Below are positions 25,822 to 33,356 of a stretch of DNA of 64,000 nt, in pieces. The translations under genes and the position numbers were made by a program. The first letter of the stretch is position 1; the number at the start of each line of letters is the position of its first letter. Under the pieces are notes generated by a model. The model had not been told where the DNA came from and ran no database searches. It saw only the letters and a list, made by a program, of their open reading frames with translations. The DNA is from Pseudomonadota bacterium (GTDB taxonomy: Bacteria; Verrucomicrobiota; Verrucomicrobiia; Limisphaerales; SXTU01), in NCBI GenBank assembly GCA_009922615.1, contig RFVF01000022.1:1-64000 (forward strand), written 5' to 3'.

Positions 25822-26100
25822 TCAGGCCACGTAACGTTCCAGCACGGTCAGAAACGAACGGAGTTTCTTGCGGCCGGCCTCGCGGGACTCGGCATGGTCG
25901 AGACACTCGCGGATGTGCGCGTGGATGATTTCGTCGCCGAAGGATTTCAGGGCGCGGCGGGCGGAGATGACCTGCATGAGCACCTCAGGACAGTCCTCGT
26001 CGGCCAGCACCATGCGCTCGATGGCCTGGAGCTGGCCGCTGATCTTGTGGAGGCGGGCGACAAGCGCCTGCTTTTCGTGGTCAGGGTGGACGTGCTTCAT
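25822..26100 (-). CDS. CsoR/RcnR/InrS-family metal-sensing repressor
   Basis: 92 residues of the all-helical DUF156 family, MKHVHPDHEKQALVARLHKI onward with SGQLQAIERM. Predicted ligands are Cys37, His62 and Cys66 (spacing 25 and 4), the Cys-His-Cys set of CsoR and of the nickel sensor InrS. E. coli RcnR has His in place of the last Cys. An RcnR-like N-terminal His3 plus His5 and His8, and an extra His60, are also present. Divergent from the RcnA-like nickel/cobalt exporter gene, which it most likely represses until metal binds. Start at ATG 26100; further in-frame codons to 26130 are less likely. Confidence 0.88.
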   Translation of the reverse strand: MKHVHPDHEKQALVARLHKISGQLQAIERMVLADEDCPEVLMQVISARRALKSFGDEIIHAHIRECLDHAESREAGRKKLRSFLTVLERYVA

Positions 26101-26107
26101 GGAGTGC

Positions 26108-26135
26108 ATTCTGACAGATGCCGGCCCCACGGCAA
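26108..26135 (-). promoter_or_regulatory. Candidate promoter of the metal-sensor gene, leaderless
   Basis: On the minus strand: TTGCCG (26135-26130), a 16-nt spacer, CAGAAT (26113-26108), and the ATG 7 nt on at 26100. Transcription would start at the start codon. Confidence 0.4.
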
Positions 26136-26152
26136 GTCAGCCGGATGAGGGT

Positions 26153-26182
26153 TTGACCACTGATGGGGGGTGGGGGTATAAG
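26153..26182 (+). promoter_or_regulatory. Leaderless promoter of the nickel/cobalt exporter gene with G-tract operator in the spacer
   Basis: TTGACC (26153-26158) and TATAAG (26177-26182) are separated by 18 nt that contain GGGGGGTGGGGG (26165-26176). RcnR/CsoR-family operators are G/C-tracts of this kind placed over the promoter. The ATG at 26188 is only 5 nt past the -10, so the mRNA should be leaderless. Start choice is supported by alignment with E. coli RcnA. Confidence 0.6.
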
Positions 26183-26187
26183 CCTTT

Positions 26188-27321
26188 ATGCAATCGTTCC
26201 AGGAATACCTCCAGCAGGGGCACGCATGGCTGTTCATCCCCGCAGCCATCGTGCTCGGCGCGCTGCATGGGATGGAGCCGGGGCACAGCAAGACCATCAT
26301 GGCGGCGTTCATCATCGCCATCCGGGGAACGGTGACGCAGGCGGTGCTACTTGGGCTGTCTGCCACGCTGTCGCACACGGCAGTCATCTGGGTGCTAGCC
26401 TTCATCGGGCTGCATTACGCCGGACAATTGAACGTGGAGGAACTGGAGCCGTATTTCCAAGCGGCGACCGGGGCGATCGTCACGGGGTTGGCGGGATGGA
26501 TGTTGCTGCGCGTGCGCGCGGAGCAGCGGGAGGCAGCGGCCCATGGGCATCACGCGGGCGAGCAGGGGCCGCATGGGGGGACGATGATTGACACCGGGCA
26601 CGGCGGACTGGAAATCAGCGTCTTCGAGACGGGCGTGCCGCCGCGGTTCCGGCTGTATTTCTTCGACGGCGGAAGGCAATCACGGCCCGTGCCGCCAGCG
26701 GAAGAGTTGACACTGGAGACAACGCGGCCCGATGGAGCAAAGCAGGTTTTCAAGTTCAAGACGGAGGGAGATTACCTTGAAGCCACGGAGGAATTACCGG
26801 AGCCGCACGAGTTCGCGGTGAAGCTCACGCAAGCCCACGGCAGCCACGCGCACACCTACGAAACGCAGTTCGTCGAGGCACATCATCATCACGATCCCGG
26901 AGGGCACGAACACCATCACGACGGGATGGCAGCAGGCGAGTATCAGGACGCGCACGAGCGGGCGCACGCTCAGGACTTGGCGGCGCGCTTCGCAAACAGG
27001 CAGGTGACGACGGGCCAGATTGTGCTCTTCGGGCTGACGGGGGGATTGCTGCCGTGCCCGTCGGCGTTTGCCATTCTGCTAGTGTGCCTGCAAGTCAAGG
27101 AGTTCACGCTGGGCTTTGCCATCGTGCTGGCGTTCAGCCTTGGGCTGGCGCTCACGCTGGTGTCAGTGGGAGCGCTGGCCGCGTTGTCGGTGCGCGAGGC
27201 GAGCAAGCGCTTCAAGGGCTTCGGCGAGTTCGCGCGGAAGGCCCCTTACGTCAGCTCCACGGTGATGCTGCTCATCGGCCTCGCGGTGCTGGTGCAAGGC
27301 CTGAGGCAACTAGCGAAGTGA
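26188..27321 (+). CDS. RcnA-like nickel/cobalt efflux protein with His-rich loop
   Basis: 377 residues. The N-terminus (LQQGHAWLFIPAAIVLGALH and GMEPGHSKTIMAAFIIAIRG) closely follows E. coli RcnA, including the metal-binding HG.EPGH motif in helix 1-2. Helices at about 15-35, 50-70 and 90-110 precede a long hydrophilic insert (about 115-265) holding HGHHAGEQGPHGG and HHHHDPGGHEHHHD clusters. Three further helices follow (FGLTGGLLPCPSAFAILLV and on). The insert is longer than in RcnA and contains a beta-rich segment (RFRLYFFDGGRQSRPVP). Predicted inner-membrane exporter of Ni(II)/Co(II), controlled by the divergent sensor. Confidence 0.87.
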   Translation: MQSFQEYLQQGHAWLFIPAAIVLGALHGMEPGHSKTIMAAFIIAIRGTVTQAVLLGLSATLSHTAVIWVLAFIGLHYAGQLNVEELEPYFQAATGAIVTGLAGWMLLRVRAEQREAAAHGHHAGEQGPHGGTMIDTGHGGLEISVFETGVPPRFRLYFFDGGRQSRPVPPAEELTLETTRPDGAKQVFKFKTEGDYLEATEELPEPHEFAVKLTQAHGSHAHTYETQFVEAHHHHDPGGHEHHHDGMAAGEYQDAHERAHAQDLAARFANRQVTTGQIVLFGLTGGLLPCPSAFAILLVCLQVKEFTLGFAIVLAFSLGLALTLVSVGALAALSVREASKRFKGFGEFARKAPYVSSTVMLLIGLAVLVQGLRQLAK

Positions 27322-27364
27322 AGCGGGTGCGGACTTGACCGGTTTTCGCGAGCGCGGGCGGCGT

Positions 27365-28564
27365 TCACTCGGCGGGTTTGGTTTTCTTCTTTTCCGGCCG
27401 CTGGCCAGACTCGGACTGAGAGAGTTTGGCGCGGAGCGCTTTTTGGAAGGCCTTGAAATCCAAATCCACTTTCGTGAAGCCGTCCTTGCGCGGGGATTTG
27501 GCCAGCAGTTGCTCCAAACGCGCCATGCGCTCGGGGGTGGTAGGATGGGTGCTGAGGAAATCCAAGGTATCGAGCATGTCGCCGCCGGGGAGCTTCTCGC
27601 GCAGCTTCTCCTCCTCGCGGCGCATCTTCTCGAAGAAAGAGATCATGCCGCGCGGATCGAGCTTCGCGGCTTCGAGGTAGCGGAAGCCCTGCTCATCCGC
27701 CTCGCGTTCGAAGTCACGGGAGAATTTCTGTGTGAGCAGGAAGGGCGCGTTGTTCACGAGGATGGCCGCAAGGCCCGAGACATCGCCGAAGAAGGTGGTG
27801 ACAACCGCGTAAAGGCCCAGGCTCTGCACGATGCCGCGCAGGCCATGCTGTTTCGTGACGTGTGAGAGTTCGTGGCCGAGCACACCGAGGACTTCCTCGG
27901 GCGAATCGGCAGTGAGGAGCAGGCCGCTGTGAATGGCCACATTGCCCCCGGGCAGGGCAAAGGCGTTGAGTGAAGCGTCCTCGATGATGTGGAGCTTGAA
28001 TGGGTAGCGGTCCTGCGGCACGACGGCGAGGAGGGGCTGGGCGAGTTGCTCCAGTTGCTTCTGCACGGCGGCATCGGTGATGAGCTTGTGGCGGACGGAG
28101 ACTTGCTGGAAGGCGGTATCGCCGAGCTTCACCTCCCACTCGGCGGGCACCTGACTGGCGAGGGCCTTGACCATCGGGTCTTTCGCCAGCCACACGCCCG
28201 CGACGGTGCCAACGATCAGGGCCAAGATGCCCACGGTGACGCAGCGCGCGACGAACTGGCGGCGGCGGATGCGCGCACGGGCGCGCGCGAGTGTGGAATT
28301 CTGCGCGAAGGCGGGGTGTTCCAGCACGCGCTGGTCGGTGGTGAAGACGGAAACCTTCGGGAAGTTCGCGTGTTCGAAGAACACGAGCCGGTCGCTCGCG
28401 CCCCCGAGGTTGATCTGAAGGTCGGTCAGCGGAAAGGCGAAGAGCCCTTCATCACTCGTGAACGTGGCCATGCCGCCATCCAGGGTAAGCGTGCCGGCGA
28501 CGCGGCGATTGCCGTAGTCGGGATGAAAGGCACCGGCCTCGAAGGAGTTGATTGATACGGGCAT
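27365..28564 (-). CDS. M48 family metalloprotease with N-terminal PH-like domain
   Basis: 399 residues. The N-terminal 95 residues form a beta-rich domain (GTLTLDGGMATFTSDEGLFA) of the DUF7092/PH-like type. A single transmembrane helix lies at about 107-127. The peptidase domain carries the zinc site HELSH (231-235) with the third ligand Glu in DFEREADEQG. The C-terminus has FLSTHPTTPERMARLEQLL, usual for the BepA/YcaL/LoiP branch, then a Lys/Glu tail. Probably membrane-anchored with the catalytic part in the periplasm, for envelope protein quality control. It converges on the exporter gene. Confidence 0.87.
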   Translation of the reverse strand: MPVSINSFEAGAFHPDYGNRRVAGTLTLDGGMATFTSDEGLFAFPLTDLQINLGGASDRLVFFEHANFPKVSVFTTDQRVLEHPAFAQNSTLARARARIRRRQFVARCVTVGILALIVGTVAGVWLAKDPMVKALASQVPAEWEVKLGDTAFQQVSVRHKLITDAAVQKQLEQLAQPLLAVVPQDRYPFKLHIIEDASLNAFALPGGNVAIHSGLLLTADSPEEVLGVLGHELSHVTKQHGLRGIVQSLGLYAVVTTFFGDVSGLAAILVNNAPFLLTQKFSRDFEREADEQGFRYLEAAKLDPRGMISFFEKMRREEEKLREKLPGGDMLDTLDFLSTHPTTPERMARLEQLLAKSPRKDGFTKVDLDFKAFQKALRAKLSQSESGQRPEKKKTKPAE

Positions 28565-28619
28565 GGCACAACCCTAGTGCAACGCGGGGCAAAGGAAACG
28601 CCGAAAGGACCGCGCGCCG

Positions 28620-29795
28620 CTACTTCTTCAGCCCGCGCACGAAGTTGTCCATGCGCGCGAGGCCCTTCTCGATGTTCGCCATGCTGGTGGCGTAGCTGAG
28701 GCGGATGTAGTCGTCCGCGCCGAAAGCGACGCCGGGCACGGCGGCGACCTTTTCCTGTTCGAGCAGCTTGGCGCAGAAGTCGGCGGACTTGAGGCCGGTG
28801 CCGCTGATGTTCGGGAAGAGGTAGAACGCGCCTTTCGCGTTGGCGCAGGTGACGCCGGGCATGGCGTTGAGCTTGGCGTGCGCGTAGCTGCGGCGCTTGG
28901 CGAACTCGGCGAGCCACTTTGGCAGGTGCTCCTGCGAGCCGTTCAACGCGGCGACCGCGCCCTTCTGCGCGAAGCTCGTCGGGTTGCTCGTGCTGTGGCC
29001 TTGGATGGCGTCAATCGCCTTGGCGATCGGCTCGGGCGCGGCCGTCCAGCCTAAGCGCCAGCCCGTCATGCTCCACGCCTTCGCGAAGCCGTGGACGATG
29101 ATGGTGTGCTCGAAGTGCGCCGGTGAGAAACTCGCGACGCTTTTCACCACCGCGCCGTCGTAGGTGAGGTGCTCGTAAATCTCGTCGCTCATGATGAGCA
29201 CGCCCTTTTCCACGCAGATGTCGCCGAGCGCCTTGATTTCGTCGGGCGTGTAAACGCTGCCGGTCGGGTTGCTCGGCGAGTTAAGGATGAACAGCCGCGT
29301 GTTCGGCGTGATGGCCGCGCGGAGCTGCGCGGGCGTGACCTTGAAGTCAGACTTGTCCGTGGTCTCGATGATGACCGGCTTGGCGTTGGCGAGCTTGACC
29401 ATCTCCGGGTAGCTCAACCAATACGGCGCGGGGATGATGACCTCGTCGCCTTCCTGGCAGGTGGCGAGGATGACGTTGTAACAGGAGTGCTTGCCGCCGC
29501 AGGAGACGATGATCTGCGAGGGCTTGTAGGTCAGGCCGTTCTCGCGCTTGTGTTTGTCTGCGATGGCCTGGCGCAGCTCGGGGATGCCGGCGGCGGGCGT
29601 GTATTTCGTGAAGCCGGCGGCGAGCGCGGCAGCGCAGGCGTCCTTGATGTGCTGCGGCGTGTCGAAGTCCGGCTCGCCCGCGCCGAAGCCCACCACGTCA
29701 ATGCCCTCGGCCTTCATCGCCTTGGCCTTGGAATCAATGGCCAGCGTGAGCGAGGGCGAGAGGACTTTGGCGCGGTCGGCGATGCGATAGTTCAT
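28620..29795 (-). CDS. aspC: Pyridoxal-phosphate class I aminotransferase (aspartate aminotransferase-like)
   Basis: 391 residues of the AAT-I beta family. Landmarks are NSPSNPTGSVY (substrate-binding Asn), ILIMSDEIYEHLTYDG (PLP-binding Asp/Tyr), and HGFAKAWSMTGWRLGW, whose Lys forms the Schiff base and whose second Arg contacts phosphate. It most likely moves the amino group between aspartate/glutamate and 2-oxoacids; prephenate activity is also common in this clade. It is divergent from the 2-oxoacid:ferredoxin oxidoreductase genes. Gene symbol is by family resemblance only. Confidence 0.85.
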   Translation of the reverse strand: MNYRIADRAKVLSPSLTLAIDSKAKAMKAEGIDVVGFGAGEPDFDTPQHIKDACAAALAAGFTKYTPAAGIPELRQAIADKHKRENGLTYKPSQIIVSCGGKHSCYNVILATCQEGDEVIIPAPYWLSYPEMVKLANAKPVIIETTDKSDFKVTPAQLRAAITPNTRLFILNSPSNPTGSVYTPDEIKALGDICVEKGVLIMSDEIYEHLTYDGAVVKSVASFSPAHFEHTIIVHGFAKAWSMTGWRLGWTAAPEPIAKAIDAIQGHSTSNPTSFAQKGAVAALNGSQEHLPKWLAEFAKRRSYAHAKLNAMPGVTCANAKGAFYLFPNISGTGLKSADFCAKLLEQEKVAAVPGVAFGADDYIRLSYATSMANIEKGLARMDNFVRGLKK

Positions 29796-29916
29796 AAAGC
29801 GGGGCGGAGATTTGGGCAGGGGGCGGACGCGCGCAAGGGGAAATTCGGCCTGTAGGAGGCCTTACTTAACCAACTGCCCCGATGGTTTAAGCGGGCTTAT
29901 TTCCCCCCGCCAACGA

Positions 29917-29944
29917 TTGACACCCCCTTCGCCAGTGTTAGGCT
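29917..29944 (+). promoter_or_regulatory. Candidate promoter of the 2-oxoacid:ferredoxin oxidoreductase genes
   Basis: TTGACA (29917-29922), a 16-nt spacer and TAGGCT (29939-29944). Transcription would start near 29951, leaving a leader of about 80 nt. The leader ends in an A/T-rich stretch just before the ATG at 30031 with no Shine-Dalgarno-like sequence. Confidence 0.5.
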
Positions 29945-30030
29945 GCTCCGCAATTTGAAGCGAGCGACACCCGCACACCAGCGGGTGATTTTGTCTCCCG
30001 ATACGACACTGATCAAAAAAATTTCTTAAA

Positions 30031-31842
30031 ATGAGCGACGCCACCACTGCCGCTCCGGCCCAAGCCGGCGGCACGCCCCAAGTCTCCCACATCTCCGAGG
30101 CGGTCATCCGCATCGCAGGCAATTCACAAGACGGCATCCAGGCCATCGGCGGTTTCCTCGCGCGGCTCGCGGGCCGCAGCGAGCAGGAGGTCATGACGTT
30201 CATGACCATTCCGTCCACGATTTCCGGCGGGCCGTCCATTTTCCAAGTGCGCATCGGTTCCGGCGAGGTTCTCAGCGCGGGTGACGAGGCGGATGTGCTC
30301 CTGTGCTTCTACCAGCACAGCTACGAGAATCATCTCGGCTCACTCAAGAAAGGCGGCATCGTCCTCTACGATTCCGACCACGTTAAGGAGATCAAGCCGG
30401 AGAACGAGACAAAGTATCGCCACATCGGCCTACCCATCTCGAGCCTCGTGGTCGAAGCCATCGGCGGCACAGGTCGCGATAAGGGCAAGAACGTTTACGC
30501 GCTCGGTCTGATCGCGAAGATGTTTAACCTCGACGTGCCCAAGCTGCACCGGCTCCTGTCCGAGCGTTTCGCGGGCAAGGATCCGAAGGTCGCCGAGACG
30601 GCCATCGCGGCTTTCAACGGCGGCTACAGCCACACGCTGGCGGCGGCATCCGAGCTGTTCAAGTTCAAGCCCGGCGAGAACGTCGGTCACAACCAGATCG
30701 TCATGGGCGGCAACGAGGCGCTCGCCTACGGCCTCATCGCTGCGGGCGTGCGTTTTGGCGCGGGTTATCCCATCACGCCGTGGTCCGACATCATGGAACT
30801 CCTTCGCAAAGAGCTACCCAAATACGGCGGCTCTTTCATCCAGTGCGAAGACGAAATTGCGTCGGTGGCAATGGCCATCGGAGCGAGCTGGGGCGGTCGC
30901 GTGGCGGTGACCGGTTCCTCCGGCCCGGGCATTTCGCTGAAGACCGAGGCCATCGGCTGGGCGGTCATGGCAGAAGTGCCGCTGGTCGTCGTGGACGTGC
31001 AGCGCGGTGGCCCGAGCACGGGCATGCCGACCAACGTCGAGCAGTCGGATTTCAACATCGCTTGTTTCGGCGGGCACGGCGACTCACCGCGTGTGGTCAT
31101 TGCTCCGAGCAGCGTGGAAGACTGCTTCTACACGGCGATTGAGGCGGTGAACATTGCGCGCAAATACAGCACGCCGGTCATCATTCTCACGGATCAGGGC
31201 ATCGCGTCCCGCATCGAGGCCTTCAAAATGCCGGAGCTGGAGAAGATTTGTCAGGACATCACGCCCGACTTCACGCCCGTCGCGGATCACAAGCCCTACG
31301 ATCTCGCGGCCGCCGACGGCATCACGCGCCATCTCGCACCCGGCACGCGCGTCGCCAGCGGCAAATATCCCATCGTCACCGGCCTCGAGCACGACGAGTT
31401 AGGCCACCCGACCGGCTCACCGAAGCTCCACGTGCAGATGACCGCCAAGCGCCGCAACAAACTCAAGAAGCTCGGCGCGGACCTGCCCACACCGACGGTC
31501 TTTGGCCCGCCCGAAGGCCAGGTGCTGCTCGTGAGCTGGGGTTCCAGCAAGGGCCCGGTTGAAGAAGCCGTGAAGCAGGCGCGCGCCGCTGGCGATGCCG
31601 TTTCCGCCCTGCACATCAAGTATCTCAACCCACTGCCCAACGGCCTGGAGAAGATTTTTGAGGCCTTCACCCACGTGCTGGTGGTTGAGCTGAACGACGA
31701 GGGCTTCTACGGCTACGGCCAGCTCGGCGCCGTGCTGCGCGCCCGCTATTGCGACCCGAAGATTCGCGGCCTGACCAAGGTGGACGGCCTCACCTGGAAG
31801 ATTCGCGAAATCCTCGACCGCGTGAAGGCGATGACGAAGTAA
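30031..31842 (+). CDS. korA: 2-oxoacid:ferredoxin oxidoreductase subunit alpha (gamma-alpha fusion)
   Basis: 603 residues. Residues about 20-190 are the gamma domain (EAVIRIAGNSQDGIQAIGGF), and about 215-590 are the alpha domain with GNEALAYGLIAAGVRFGAGY, CEDEIASVAMAIGASWGG, TGSSGPGISLKTEAIGWAV and RGGPSTGMPTNVEQSD, all typical KorA/PorA signatures. With the beta subunit it oxidatively decarboxylates 2-oxoglutarate or a related 2-oxoacid to acyl-CoA and reduces ferredoxin, or runs in reverse. The stop (31840-31842) lies directly against the damaged start of the beta gene. Confidence 0.92.
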   Translation: MSDATTAAPAQAGGTPQVSHISEAVIRIAGNSQDGIQAIGGFLARLAGRSEQEVMTFMTIPSTISGGPSIFQVRIGSGEVLSAGDEADVLLCFYQHSYENHLGSLKKGGIVLYDSDHVKEIKPENETKYRHIGLPISSLVVEAIGGTGRDKGKNVYALGLIAKMFNLDVPKLHRLLSERFAGKDPKVAETAIAAFNGGYSHTLAAASELFKFKPGENVGHNQIVMGGNEALAYGLIAAGVRFGAGYPITPWSDIMELLRKELPKYGGSFIQCEDEIASVAMAIGASWGGRVAVTGSSGPGISLKTEAIGWAVMAEVPLVVVDVQRGGPSTGMPTNVEQSDFNIACFGGHGDSPRVVIAPSSVEDCFYTAIEAVNIARKYSTPVIILTDQGIASRIEAFKMPELEKICQDITPDFTPVADHKPYDLAAADGITRHLAPGTRVASGKYPIVTGLEHDELGHPTGSPKLHVQMTAKRRNKLKKLGADLPTPTVFGPPEGQVLLVSWGSSKGPVEEAVKQARAAGDAVSALHIKYLNPLPNGLEKIFEAFTHVLVVELNDEGFYGYGQLGAVLRARYCDPKIRGLTKVDGLTWKIREILDRVKAMTK

Positions 31843-32672
31843 TTTCACCGACCCCCGGCTGCGGTGACTTCTCCGTGCTCGCGCTCTACTTCAAGCTCAT
31901 CGAGAAGCGCAAGATGCACCACGAGAAGATCACGACCGTCGCGGGCATCGGTTGCTCCAGCCGCTTCCCCTACTTCGTGCAGGCGCACGGCGCGCACTTC
32001 ATCCACGGCCGCGCGCTGCCCTTTGCCACCGGCGTCTCGCTCTCGCGGCCCGACCTCCATGTTTTCGTTTTCGGCGGCGACGGCGACGCGTTCTCCATCG
32101 GCGGCAACCACTTCACACACACCGCGCGCAAGAATGTGAAACTCACGTATTGCGTGATGGACAACAACGTTTACGGCCTGACCAAGAACCAGACCTCGCC
32201 CACCTCGCCCATCGGCTACAAGTCCAAGACCGATGCCTGGGGCAGCGGCGACCGGCCCATAAACCCGATGAAGCAGGCCATCGCGGCGGGCGCAACCTTC
32301 GTCGCCCGCACCACACACACCAACCCGAACCACGTCCTCCAGATGATGGAGGCCGCCATGGACCACGACGGCTTCAGCTTCATCGAGTGCCTCAGCGAGT
32401 GCGTCGAGTTCTATCCCGGAGCCTTCGATGGCGCGAACCCCCGCAAAGGCGGCCAGTTCCCCGAAGTCCCGAAGGACCACGACGTGACTGACGAATACGC
32501 CGCCTACAAGCTCTCCGAGGAGCTGATGCCCGGCAAGTTCGGCATCTTCTACAAGGTCAACCGCCCGACCAAGAACGCCAACGAGGCCAAGATCATCAGC
32601 ACCAACCGCGAGAAGTTTGCCGCGCTGCCCGACTGGCAGATTCTCCAGAAGAACTTCGACCGGATGAAGTGA
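31749..32672 (+). CDS. korB: 2-oxoacid:ferredoxin oxidoreductase subunit beta, 5' end damaged
   Basis: The coordinates give the longest open frame (TTG at 31749), but family resemblance begins only at about 31848 (PTPGCGDFSVLALYFKLIEK). The TPP-binding core is intact: AGIGCSSRFPYFVQAHG, HGRALPFATG and FGGDGDAFSIGGNH with the downstream MDNNVYGLTKNQ. The expected N-terminus has about 20 more residues and reads WCPGCGD. Here the W and first Cys are absent and no ATG/GTG precedes the segment outside korA, so one [4Fe-4S] ligand of the CPGC pair is missing. GTG 31875 and ATG 31914 are internal alternatives that lose the motif entirely. Either a deletion in the genome or an assembly fault; the rest of the protein is well conserved. 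Confidence 0.78.
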   Translation: MRPEDSRPDQGGRPHLEDSRNPRPREGDDEVISPTPGCGDFSVLALYFKLIEKRKMHHEKITTVAGIGCSSRFPYFVQAHGAHFIHGRALPFATGVSLSRPDLHVFVFGGDGDAFSIGGNHFTHTARKNVKLTYCVMDNNVYGLTKNQTSPTSPIGYKSKTDAWGSGDRPINPMKQAIAAGATFVARTTHTNPNHVLQMMEAAMDHDGFSFIECLSECVEFYPGAFDGANPRKGGQFPEVPKDHDVTDEYAAYKLSEELMPGKFGIFYKVNRPTKNANEAKIISTNREKFAALPDWQILQKNFDRMK

Positions 32673-32691
32673 GTTTTCAGCGCTCCACCGC

Positions 32692-32719
32692 GAAGCCCCG
32701 GTCGCAAGGCTGGGGCTTC
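32692..32719 (+). terminator. Possible terminator after the beta subunit gene
   Basis: An 8-bp stem (GAAGCCCC with GGGGCTTC) around a 12-nt loop, 20 bp after the stop, followed by a weak T-rich stretch (TGCTTTCC). Confidence 0.5.
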
Positions 32720-32790
32720 TGCTTTCCATAATTGTATCTAGCTACGAATGAAACGCAGACTGAACGCACATGCGGGTAGACCTGCTGGTA

Positions 32791-32820
32791 GATCCGTGGT
32801 TCATCTGTGTTCCATCTGTT
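32791..32820. repeat. Short intergenic element with two imperfect copies of TTC(C)ATCTGT
   Basis: The stretch with TTCATCTGTG followed by TTCCATCTGT lies just upstream of the FmdB gene. The wording resembles a short phrase I associate with intergenic regions of several bacterial genomes, but only one occurrence is in this window, so repetition cannot be shown here. Confidence 0.3.
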
Positions 32821-32837
32821 GCTAGAAAGAAAGCGTT

Positions 32838-33338
32838 ATGCCCATCTACGAATTTGCCTGCCCGAAGTGCCGGGTGATTTTCAACTTCTTCTCCCAGCGC
32901 ATTAACCCCGACCGCAAGCCCGTCTGCCCCAAGTGTGGCAACAAAAAGATGCGCAAGCAGATGAGCCGCTTCGCCATGTCGAAGGGCTTGAAGGAACCTG
33001 CCGCCAAGACCGAAGCTGATGACGGCCCGCCGATGCCCGACATGGACGACCCACGCGTGATGCGGGCCATGAGCGAGATGGAGCGCGACATGGAGCACCT
33101 CGACGAGAACAACCCCAAACACATGGCGCACATGATGCGCAAGATGAAGGACATCATGCCCGCCGGTGCCATGCCCAAGGAACTCGACATCGCCATCAAG
33201 CGCCTTGAATCCGGTGAAGACCCGGAGAAAATCGAAGCCGACATGGGCGACGTGCTCGGCGACCTCATGGGCGGCGAAGGCGGCCCCGGCGGAGCGGGCG
33301 GCGGTTACACGCAGGACACCGGTCTGTACGACTATTAA
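32838..33338 (+). CDS. FmdB-family zinc-ribbon protein with Met/Asp-rich tail
   Basis: 166 residues. The N-terminal zinc ribbon has the classic MPIYEFACPKC...VCPKCG arrangement (two CxxC pairs). The remaining 110 residues are unusually rich in Met, Asp and Glu (VMRAMSEMERDMEHLDENN, HMMRKMKDIMPAGAM) and end in a Gly-rich tail. FmdB proteins are small putative regulators of unsettled function; the acidic Met-rich extension could bind metal or a partner. It follows the KorAB genes by 165 bp and converges on the lactate permease gene. Confidence 0.82.
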   Translation: MPIYEFACPKCRVIFNFFSQRINPDRKPVCPKCGNKKMRKQMSRFAMSKGLKEPAAKTEADDGPPMPDMDDPRVMRAMSEMERDMEHLDENNPKHMAHMMRKMKDIMPAGAMPKELDIAIKRLESGEDPEKIEADMGDVLGDLMGGEGGPGGAGGGYTQDTGLYDY

Positions 33339-33356
33339 GCGTCCCCCACTCCGCCG

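Noticed and set aside
31800-31860. Programmed -1 frameshift joining korA to korB
   Set aside because: The frames would allow it, but there is no slippery heptamer and no downstream stem or pseudoknot, and fusing would not restore the missing WC of the iron-sulfur motif.
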